In this document: in pieces, positions 5,964-11,294 of the stretch
Layout of the letters: the number at the start of each line of letters is the position of its first letter
Numbering within the stretch: the first letter of the stretch is position 1
DNA from: Thermoplasmata archaeon
GTDB lineage: Archaea > Thermoplasmatota > Thermoplasmata > Lutacidiplasmatales > UBA184
NCBI GenBank assembly: GCA_030044475.1
Contig: JASHVP010000081.1
Coordinates: 1 to 11,294 of the forward strand
Reading direction: 5' to 3'
Length of the DNA: 11,294 bases
Notes under the pieces: model-generated
What the model was told of the DNA's origin: nothing
What the model saw: the letters and a program-made list of their open reading frames with translations, nothing else
Database searches by the model: none
Translations under genes and position numbers: made by a program

Positions 5964-6575
5964 TCACTCCCGCAGGAAGCGGACGAACTCTTCGCGGGTG
6001 CGCGGTTGGAGGACGTAGTTCTCCCGCTTCTCCCGTCCGATCGTCGAGGTCGGGGTCGCCCCGTAGTCGTGACCCGGGAGCACGACGAGGCCGTCGTCGA
6101 GGTGGACCACCCGTCGGAAGAGACTGTCGTACATCTCGCCGGGGTCTCCCCCCGGGAGGTCGGTCCGGCCGCACTCGCCGACGAACAGGGTGTCACCGGT
6201 GGCGACGTTCCCCTCGAAGACAAAGAGGACGCTGTCCTTCGTGTGCCCGGGCGTGTGGACCACCTCGAACCGGAGCCGGCCCGCCGCGATCGCGTCCCCG
6301 TCGTCCACCGACACCTCTTGGCCGAGCGGGGCGACGCGATGCGCGACGACCTTCGCTCCGGTCCGGGAGCGCACTTCCTGGTTCCCCGCGCAGTGGTCCT
6401 TGTGGCTGTGGGTGTTGAGGACGTAGCGGACCTTCGCCCGGCGCCGGTCGATCCCTTCGAGGACCGGCTCGATGCCGTACGACGGGTCGATGACGACCGC
6501 GTCGCCCCCTTCGTCGTCGGCGACGAGGTAGGTGAAGTTGAGGTACGGTCCGACCCGGTACTGGTCGAGGATCAC
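5964..6575 (-). CDS. Metallo-beta-lactamase-fold hydrolase, ETHE1 / persulfide dioxygenase-like
   Basis: This encodes 203 residues from GTG 6575. The start is supported by a TATA-like element about 26 bases upstream and by the family N-terminus (YLNFTYLVADD...VVIDP). Metal-binding motifs are complete: THSHKDH with His56, His58, Asp60 and His61, HTPGHT with His111, GDTLF with Asp128, and LPGHDYG with His169. The stretch VGECGRTDLPGG, then HDYGATPTSTI and ENYVL, matches the ETHE1 branch better than classical glyoxalase II, because CGRTD is an ETHE1 hallmark. ETHE1 enzymes use a single iron (two His and one Asp) to oxidise glutathione- or other thiol-bound persulfide to sulfite. The thiol used by this archaeon is unknown. 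A hydroxyacyl-thiol hydrolase role remains possible. The protein has no signal peptide and should be cytoplasmic. The Cgi121-like gene follows. Confidence 0.85.
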   Translation of the reverse strand: MILDQYRVGPYLNFTYLVADDEGGDAVVIDPSYGIEPVLEGIDRRRAKVRYVLNTHSHKDHCAGNQEVRSRTGAKVVAHRVAPLGQEVSVDDGDAIAAGRLRFEVVHTPGHTKDSVLFVFEGNVATGDTLFVGECGRTDLPGGDPGEMYDSLFRRVVHLDDGLVVLPGHDYGATPTSTIGREKRENYVLQPRTREEFVRFLRE

Positions 6576-6596
6576 GGCGCCGAGAGGCGGCCCTCG

Positions 6597-6606
6597 GTAT
6601 TTGACG
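6597..6606 (-). promoter_or_regulatory. TATA-like element of the metallo-hydrolase gene
   Basis: The minus strand reads GTCAAATACC here, centred about 26 bases from the GTG start at 6575, in the 41-base gap after the upstream TAA. The match is weaker than at mutS, but the spacing fits a leaderless start and would give this gene and the Cgi121-like gene their own promoter. Confidence 0.5.
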
Positions 6607-6616
6607 CTGCAGTGGG

Positions 6617-7522
6617 TTACGGGACGACGGCCTCGCCCGGATTCACCCGGTGGCCGGTGACGGCGTCGATCACGACGCGCCCTTCGGCGCCTTCGGCATA
6701 CCAGTACGGGACGAACAACACCGCGAACGGTCCGAGCCGGATGTCGTCGGCCGACGGGGGAACGCGCCGGGTCTCGATCACGAGCGCCCCGCCGTGCTGC
6801 TCGGTATGGTCGACGTGCACCGTGTGGTGCCGGCGGATCGCGTCGAGGGCGAGCGGTCCGGCCTGACCCTCGGGGATCTGCGGACGGAACTCCTGGTGCG
6901 GCTCCGCGAGCTCGTCGACGAGCTCGCGGTCGACCTCCTCCCAGATCTCGACGCGCCGGTTCAGGGCGTTCACCGCGACCAGTTGCCGGACGACCACCCC
7001 CGACCGACCGTGCGGCACCGCCGGCCGGACGCGGTAGCCGGCGACGTAGAACGGGACCAGGCGGAGCGTGAACCGCGAGAGGTCGACGCCCGCGAGCGAC
7101 TCCGCCTCCCCCCGACCGATGCGCGGGAGCACGACCCGTCGCCCGTGCGGCGCGACCGGGAGCGGCGGCTCCAGCAGCGGAAGCGGCTCCGCCGCGTCGG
7201 GGGAGGGGTCGACCGGCGACAGGAGCAGTTCGCCGAGCGCCGGTCCGAGCGTCGACGGGTCCAACACCTCGATCCCCCGGTCGGCGGCGAGGCCGCGGGC
7301 CACGGGCCCGGGGTCGTCATCGTAGACGATCGTACGGTGGACCGAGTCGACCGGAAAGACGGCGTCGAGCGTCGCCGGGGAACGGAGCGCGTCGACCACC
7401 GCGACCGCGCGGTGGTCCCGGGTCCGCACCGCGATGAGCCCCTCCGGGCGTTCGTCCAGACGGTAGCCCGCCGCCTCGAGCAGCCGTCCGAGGACCGTTG
7501 ACGGAGGCGGGGACCGGCTCAT
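6617..7522 (-). CDS. Two-part protein of unknown function with repeated 'VPyWY...DAvTG' motif
   Basis: I do not recognise this 301-residue protein by name. The ATG at 7522-7520 is 26 bases from a TATA box. The N-terminal part (about 1-100) alternates strands and helices and includes AVAVVDALRS, then RTIVYDDDPGPVARGLAADR and GIEVLDPSTLGPALGELL. The last stretch resembles the end of Mrr-type endonuclease-like domains (a small-residue helix, 'gIe-lD', then a Leu helix), but no catalytic ExK is seen, so any such domain is probably inactive. Residues about 105-135 are a Pro-rich linker. The C-terminal part has two related units: LRLVPFYVAGYRV ... VVVRQLVAVNALNRRVE and AVLFVPYWYAEG ... GRVVIDAVTGHRV. 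There is no signal peptide or membrane segment. Codon use is like its neighbours. It may belong to an archaeal conserved family of unknown function. Confidence 0.85.
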   Translation of the reverse strand: MSRSPPPSTVLGRLLEAAGYRLDERPEGLIAVRTRDHRAVAVVDALRSPATLDAVFPVDSVHRTIVYDDDPGPVARGLAADRGIEVLDPSTLGPALGELLLSPVDPSPDAAEPLPLLEPPLPVAPHGRRVVLPRIGRGEAESLAGVDLSRFTLRLVPFYVAGYRVRPAVPHGRSGVVVRQLVAVNALNRRVEIWEEVDRELVDELAEPHQEFRPQIPEGQAGPLALDAIRRHHTVHVDHTEQHGGALVIETRRVPPSADDIRLGPFAVLFVPYWYAEGAEGRVVIDAVTGHRVNPGEAVVP

Positions 7523-7544
7523 CGCCCGAGCGAGCGTGGGGGGG

Positions 7545-7552
7545 CGATATCT
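7545..7552 (-). promoter_or_regulatory. TATA box of the two-part unknown gene
   Basis: The minus strand reads AGATATCG, with GATATC centred about 26 bases from the ATG at 7522, which fits a leaderless mRNA. The core is a palindrome, but the plus-strand gene uses a different element 50 bases further on. A run of seven C on the minus strand (7543-7537) separates it from the start. Confidence 0.6.
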
Positions 7553-7592
7553 CGCTTCCGTCCGGTCGGACGAACGGATTGGCCCGGCACGG

Positions 7593-7600
7593 CCCTAAAG
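7593..7600 (+). promoter_or_regulatory. TATA-like element of the DUF72 gene
   Basis: The plus strand reads CCCTAAAG, the A/T-rich core ending 24 bases before the GTG at 7625. With the TATA box at 7545-7552 on the other strand, this makes the 102-base gap a compact divergent promoter region. Confidence 0.5.
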
Positions 7601-7624
7601 ACCGCCGACACCGTCCGGGCGCCC

Positions 7625-8497
7625 GTGTCCCGCTACTGGCTCGGATGCTCGGGCTGGGCGTACGACGACTGGGTGGGGCCGTTCTACCCGCCCGGGACCC
7701 CGCCGGGCGAGTTCCTCGAACGGTACGCCCGGGTCTTCCGGACCGTGGAAGTCGACTCCAGCTTCTATCGGGCGCCCGGACCGACCCTCGTCCGTCGGTG
7801 GGCCGACCACACGCCGGACGGGTTCCGCTTCTCCCTGAAGGTGCCCCGGGACGTGACCCACGAGCCGGACCCGGCCCGGGGACGGGACGTGCTCGCCGCG
7901 TTCCTCGGATCGCTCGGCCCGCTCCGGCAGCGGGGCAAGCTCGCGGCGGTGGTGCTCCAGTTCCCCGGGTCGTTCCGAGCGGGGAAGGGGCAGGAGCGCC
8001 TCGCGCGCCTCCTGGACGAAGTCCCCTCGGACTACCCTCTCGCGGTCGAGCTCCGCCACGACTCGTGGTGGTCGGAGTCGACCCGACGCGCGCTCGCCGC
8101 CCGGAAGGCCGTCCTGGTGTGGTCGGTCGTGCCGGCCGCCCACCCGCCGGCGTGGGTGACGGGGGAATTCCTCTACGCCCGGTTCATCGGCGACCGCGCG
8201 CTGACGACCTTCGACCGGATCCAGCGCTCGGGGGAGGCCGACTTCGCCGCCATGAAGGCGCGGTTCGACGCGGAGGGACTCTCGGTCGGGGCGATCTTCG
8301 CGTACGCGAACAACCATTTCCTCGGGTACGGACCGGGGACCGTCACCGAGCTCTCCCGGGTGCTCGGACTTCCCCCTCCCGACCTCGGCCGCGCCGCGCG
8401 GGAGAGCGGTCAGCGCCGACTCGACGACCCCGGACTCGCGCTCGACGCCCGGTCCGCGTCCGGCGAGGATCGGGCGCCCCCCTCCAGCACAACCTAA
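7625..8497 (+). CDS. DUF72 (YecE-like) TIM-barrel protein
   Basis: This encodes 290 residues from GTG 7625, with a TATA-like element about 28 bases upstream; the family N-terminus starts at once (YWLGCSGWAYDDWVGPFYP). Other DUF72 hallmarks follow in order: TVEVDSSFYRAP, TPDGFRFSLKVPRDVTH, a central LAAVVLQFPGSF strand, YPLAVELRHDSWW, and near the end YARFIGD and AIFAYANNHFLGYGP. The conserved core ends near residue 255. The last 35 or so residues are rich in Ala, Arg, Asp and Ser and look disordered. DUF72 proteins are widespread in archaea and bacteria and adopt a TIM barrel, but their reaction is not established. No signal peptide is seen. The TAA stop at 8495-8497 lies inside the TATA box of cdc48, 30 bases before its start. 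Confidence 0.93.
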   Translation: MSRYWLGCSGWAYDDWVGPFYPPGTPPGEFLERYARVFRTVEVDSSFYRAPGPTLVRRWADHTPDGFRFSLKVPRDVTHEPDPARGRDVLAAFLGSLGPLRQRGKLAAVVLQFPGSFRAGKGQERLARLLDEVPSDYPLAVELRHDSWWSESTRRALAARKAVLVWSVVPAAHPPAWVTGEFLYARFIGDRALTTFDRIQRSGEADFAAMKARFDAEGLSVGAIFAYANNHFLGYGPGTVTELSRVLGLPPPDLGRAARESGQRRLDDPGLALDARSASGEDRAPPSSTT

Positions 8498-8502
8498 TTA
8501 TT
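8493..8502 (+). promoter_or_regulatory. TATA box of cdc48
   Basis: The sequence CCTAATTATT contains the DUF72 stop codon TAA and is the strongest A/T island in the region. Its centre is about 30 bases before the cdc48 ATG at 8528, so the transcript would have a leader of only a few bases. No Shine-Dalgarno sequence is seen before the ATG. Confidence 0.7.
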
Positions 8503-8527
8503 CGCCGTCAGGGTCCAACGCCGGACG

Positions 8528-10753
8528 ATGACCGAGGCGATCCCCCTGCGGGTGGCCGAGGCGTTCCAGCAGGACATCGGGCTCGGGACCGCTCGGCTGG
8601 ACGTCCAGACCCGCCAGCGGCTCAAGGTGGGACTCGGAGACATCGTGGAGATCCGGGGCCGCAAGCCGACCCCGGCGATCGTGAGCCGCGCGCAACCCGA
8701 CGACGAGGGGAAGGGGCTCGTCCGCATCGAGGCGGTCGTCCGCCGGAACGCGGGGGTGAGCATCGGGGACCGGGTGTCGGTCCAGCGGGTCGACGCGCCG
8801 AACGCCGACGCGATCACGATCGCGCCGATCTACGCCGGGTCGGCGCGCATGGACCTCGGGCCCGGACTCGAGAGCTTCGTCGCGAAGGCGCTCGCCCGGC
8901 GGCCGTTCGTCCGCGGAGATGTCTTCGTGATCCCCGGGGTGTTCCTGATGGGCGGCTCCTTGCCGTTCATGGTAGTCTCGACCCAGCCGAAGGGGATTGT
9001 CCAGGTCGCTCCGTCGACGCTGATCACGATCAAGGAGGAGACGGTCAGCGAGACCGAGGTCGCCGCGCCCCGGGTCTCCTACGAGGACATCGGCGGGCTC
9101 AAGGAGAAGCTGGGCCGCGTCCGCGAGATGATCGAGCTGCCGCTGAAACACCCCGAGCTGTTCGACCGGCTCGCGATCACCCCGCCGAAGGGGGTCCTGC
9201 TTTACGGCCCTCCCGGGACGGGGAAGACGCTCATCGCGAAGGCGGTCGCGAACGAGGCGGGCGCCCACTTCATCGGCATCCAGGGCCCGGAGATCATCTC
9301 GAAGTACTACGGGGAGAGCGAGAAGGAGCTGCGGGAGAAGTTCGAGGAGGCCGAGAAGAACGCCCCGAGCGTGATCTTCATCGACGAGCTCGACTCCATC
9401 GCGCCCCGCCGCGACGAGGTCGTCGGCGAGGTCGAGCGTCGGGTCGTCGCGCAGCTCCTCACGCTGATGGACGGCCTCTCGGGCCGGGGGAACGTCATCG
9501 TGATCGCCGCGACGAACCGCGAGGAGGCGATCGACCCCGCGCTCCGACGGCCCGGCCGCTTCGACCGCGAGATCGAGATCGGCGTGCCGACCCAGGAGGG
9601 GCGGCTCGAGATCCTGCAGATCCATACGCGCGGGATGCCGATCGACGGGAGCGAACGCGACCGGGAGCGGGTCCTGAAGGAGCTCGCCGCGCAGAGCCAC
9701 GGCTTCGTCGGGGCGGACCTCTCGTCGCTCGCCCGGGAGGCGGCGATGCGCGCGCTCCGGCGGTACCTGCCCGAGATCGACTTCGACCAGCCGATTCCGA
9801 TCTCGCTGTTGGAGCGGATGAAGGTCACCGAGCACGACTTCCGCGAGGCGCTGAAACAGATCGAGCCGTCCAGCCTCCGGGACGTCGCGGTCGAGGTGCC
9901 GACGACCCGGTGGGAGGAGGTCGGCGGCGTCGAGCGGGTCCGCCGGATCCTGGAGGAGTCGGTGGAACTCCCGTTCAAGAACCCGCAGGTCTACCGGCAC
10001 ATCGGCATCGAGCCGCCGCGCGGCATCTTGCTCTACGGTCCGCCGGGGGTCGGGAAGACGCTCCTCGCGAAGGCCGCCGCCACGGAGAGCCAGGCGAATT
10101 TCATCTCGGTCAAGGGCCCCGAGGTGATGAGCAAGTGGGTCGGGGAGAGCGAGAAGGCCGTCCGGATGATCTTCAAGAAGGCCCGCCAGGCGTCCCCGTC
10201 GATCGTCTTCATCGACGAGATCGACTCGATCGCGCCCCGCCGCGGCCTCCAGACGTCGAGCGGGGTGACGGAGCGGATCGTCAACCAGCTCCTCACGTCG
10301 ATCGACGGGCTCGAGACGCTGGAACGGGTGCTGGTCATCGCGGCCACGAACCGGCCGGACATCATCGACGAGGCCCTGCTCCGGACCGGACGGTTCGACC
10401 GCCTCCTCTACGTCGAGCCCCCGACCGCGGCCGGCCGACTCGAGATCCTGAAGGTCCACACCCGCAAGATGCCGCTCGCGGACGACGTCCACCTCTCCGA
10501 GATCGCGCAGCGCACGGAGGGGTACGTCGGGAGCGACCTCGCCGCCCTGTGCCGCGAGGCGGGCCTGGCCGCGATCCGGGAGAGCCTGAAGGCGTCGAAA
10601 GTCACGAAAGCGCACTTCGACGCGGCGCTGAAGCAGGTCCGGGGCTCGGTCGACCCGGAGAGCCTGAAGTTCTACGAGGAGTTCGAAAAGCACCTGCTCC
10701 GCGAGCGGGTCGCGCGTCGCCGGGACGAACCGGTCGAGGCGATTTACCGCTGA
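8528..10753 (+). CDS. cdc48: Cdc48/VCP-family AAA+ ATPase (VAT-like)
   Basis: This encodes 741 residues, the usual length for archaeal Cdc48. The N domain (about 1-185) starts IPLRVAEAFQQDIGLGTARL and continues through the double-psi-barrel region. D1 has Walker A GPPGTGKT (227-234), Walker B VIFIDE (282-287), pore loop KYYG and sensor/arginine-finger stretch ATNREEAIDPALRRPGRFDRE. D2 has Walker A GPPGVGKT (504-511), Walker B IVFIDE (559-564), pore loop KWVG and ATNRPDIIDEALLRTGRFDR. Both rings therefore look active. The last three residues are Ile-Tyr-Arg, which fit the HbYX rule (hydrophobic, Tyr, any) for docking to the 20S proteasome. The protein forms hexamers in the cytoplasm that unfold proteins and feed the proteasome. 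It has its own promoter, and its TGA is 95 bases before the next gene. Confidence 0.97.
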   Translation: MTEAIPLRVAEAFQQDIGLGTARLDVQTRQRLKVGLGDIVEIRGRKPTPAIVSRAQPDDEGKGLVRIEAVVRRNAGVSIGDRVSVQRVDAPNADAITIAPIYAGSARMDLGPGLESFVAKALARRPFVRGDVFVIPGVFLMGGSLPFMVVSTQPKGIVQVAPSTLITIKEETVSETEVAAPRVSYEDIGGLKEKLGRVREMIELPLKHPELFDRLAITPPKGVLLYGPPGTGKTLIAKAVANEAGAHFIGIQGPEIISKYYGESEKELREKFEEAEKNAPSVIFIDELDSIAPRRDEVVGEVERRVVAQLLTLMDGLSGRGNVIVIAATNREEAIDPALRRPGRFDREIEIGVPTQEGRLEILQIHTRGMPIDGSERDRERVLKELAAQSHGFVGADLSSLAREAAMRALRRYLPEIDFDQPIPISLLERMKVTEHDFREALKQIEPSSLRDVAVEVPTTRWEEVGGVERVRRILEESVELPFKNPQVYRHIGIEPPRGILLYGPPGVGKTLLAKAAATESQANFISVKGPEVMSKWVGESEKAVRMIFKKARQASPSIVFIDEIDSIAPRRGLQTSSGVTERIVNQLLTSIDGLETLERVLVIAATNRPDIIDEALLRTGRFDRLLYVEPPTAAGRLEILKVHTRKMPLADDVHLSEIAQRTEGYVGSDLAALCREAGLAAIRESLKASKVTKAHFDAALKQVRGSVDPESLKFYEEFEKHLLRERVARRRDEPVEAIYR

Positions 10754-10792
10754 CCGCGCGACCGTCCCGTCCGGCGAGAAAACGCGCGAGCA

Positions 10793-10801
10793 AGCTATAA
10801 G
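10793..10801 (+). promoter_or_regulatory. TATA box of the secreted-protein gene
   Basis: The sequence AGCTATAAG carries a good TATA core. It is about 52 bases before the ATG at 10849, so unlike its neighbours this gene should have a leader of about 25 bases. The preceding GAGAAAACG near 10780 is purine-rich. Confidence 0.65.
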
Positions 10802-10825
10802 TAGCAGGGCTAGGTTCGGCGCGCC

Positions 10826-10841
10826 GCCCTCGTCAGAGGGC
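10826..10841 (+). promoter_or_regulatory. Hairpin in the 5' leader of the secreted-protein gene
   Basis: GCCCTC (10826-10831), a GTCA loop and GAGGGC (10836-10841) form a perfect 6-bp stem. It ends 7 bases before the ATG and is just downstream of the predicted transcription start. The 3' arm contains GAGG, the only Shine-Dalgarno-like sequence present, so the stem could hide the ribosome site. Whether it is regulatory is inference. Confidence 0.45.
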
Positions 10842-10848
10842 ACACCGA

Positions 10849-11294
10849 ATGGGAGACGTGAAACCGTTGGCCCGGACCCTCTATCGAGCCGCCCTGTGGG
10901 TGGCGGTCCTGGCGATCGTGGGGAGCTCGCTCTTCACGTTCTCCGGGCTCGCCGCCGCCGCGTCGCCGAACTATTCCCTGACCGGCTTCGTGTACCAGCC
11001 GACGGCGCTGGGCGGAGCGGTCCCGGCGGGCGTGCAGGTCGACCTCGTCTCCCAGGCCACGGGGGCCGTCTACACCACGACGACGGGCAGCGGCGGCCAG
11101 TTCACGTTCACGGCGTCCGGCACCTCGAGCGCGCTCGCCCCCGGTTGGTGGGGCCTCTGGGTGCCCCCGCAGACGAACCTGACGCTCGGCGGGTGCAATC
11201 CGTGCGCGATCCTCTCGCAGCAGCAGAACCCGGTCTACCAGTACCTCAACGCGACGGAGCTGACGACGTACTCGCCGTGGGTCGTCTCGAACGT
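10849..11294 (+). CDS. Secreted surface protein with Ig-like (carboxypeptidase-regulatory / Cna-B type) domain, 3' end outside window
   Basis: The frame is open from ATG 10849 to the window end (148 codons plus 2 bases). Residues 1-38 are a Sec-type signal: basic start (MGDVKPLARTLYR), a hydrophobic core ALWVAVLAIVGSSLFTFSG, and an AAAA cleavage region before SPNYS. The mature part begins SLTGFVYQPTALGGAVPAG, then VQVDLVSQATGAVYTTTTG and GQFTFT. This 'G-V...aG-V-L...tG...tTt--G-F-F' pattern is that of carboxypeptidase-regulatory-like or Cna-B-like beta sandwiches. Sequons N-Y-S, N-L-T and N-A-T suggest N-glycosylation outside the cell. A Cys-Asn-Pro-Cys pair may form a disulfide. Such proteins are often very long in archaea and serve as surface or adhesion proteins, but the rest is not visible. 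Thr, Ser and Gln are enriched relative to its neighbours, as expected for an extracellular protein. Confidence 0.85.
   Translation, partial: MGDVKPLARTLYRAALWVAVLAIVGSSLFTFSGLAAAASPNYSLTGFVYQPTALGGAVPAGVQVDLVSQATGAVYTTTTGSGGQFTFTASGTSSALAPGWWGLWVPPQTNLTLGGCNPCAILSQQQNPVYQYLNATELTTYSPWVVSN

Noticed and set aside
8498..10843. A 781-codon minus-strand open frame opposite cdc48
   Set aside because: Its composition is that of an antisense shadow (Leu/Asp/Arg-rich), with no motif, and the plus-strand Cdc48 is unmistakable.

Overview
This window is archaeal DNA of very high G+C. The evidence is a two-ring Cdc48/VAT-type ATPase ending in a proteasome-docking tripeptide, a Cgi121-like KEOPS subunit, a tRNA gene broken by a bulge-helix-bulge intron, and TATA boxes placed 25-30 bases ahead of start codons (leaderless transcription). 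Codon third positions are almost all G or C, so long false open frames occur on both strands. A member of Thermoplasmatota (Euryarchaeota sensu lato) is my best guess, but the sequence does not prove it.

Layout. Bases 2-103 (+) are the last codons of a gene that begins outside the window. It converges on a three-gene minus-strand operon, mutS (4999-2381), mutL (2384-648) and a small PD-(D/E)XK nuclease-like gene (651-100). Both junctions in this operon are the same 4-base GTGA start/stop overlap. Upstream of mutS, also on the minus strand, are tRNA-Ser(UGA) at 5187-5103 and tRNA-Gly(UCC) at 5349-5251. The tRNA-Gly carries a 28-nt intron in its T loop. Next are a Cgi121-like gene (5957-5391), an ETHE1-like metallo-beta-lactamase-fold gene (6575-5964) and an unrecognised two-part protein (7522-6617). 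A short divergent promoter region (7523-7624) switches to the plus strand, which carries a DUF72 gene (7625-8497), cdc48 (8528-10753) and the start of a secreted, Ig-like surface protein (10849 to the window end).

How the parts work together. The mutS-mutL pair is a bacterial-type mismatch repair module, which most archaea lack. The tightly coupled third gene is the best candidate here for an uncharacterised repair component, because its fold class is the one that also contains MutH. The tRNA genes, the Cgi121-like protein and Cdc48 are informational or protein-quality-control genes. No phage, insertion sequence, CRISPR array or defence island was seen. The most unusual items are the T-loop tRNA intron with a near-ideal splice motif, the nuclease tied to mutL, a shifted glutamate in the MutL endonuclease motif, and a conserved-looking protein of unknown function with a repeated C-terminal motif.
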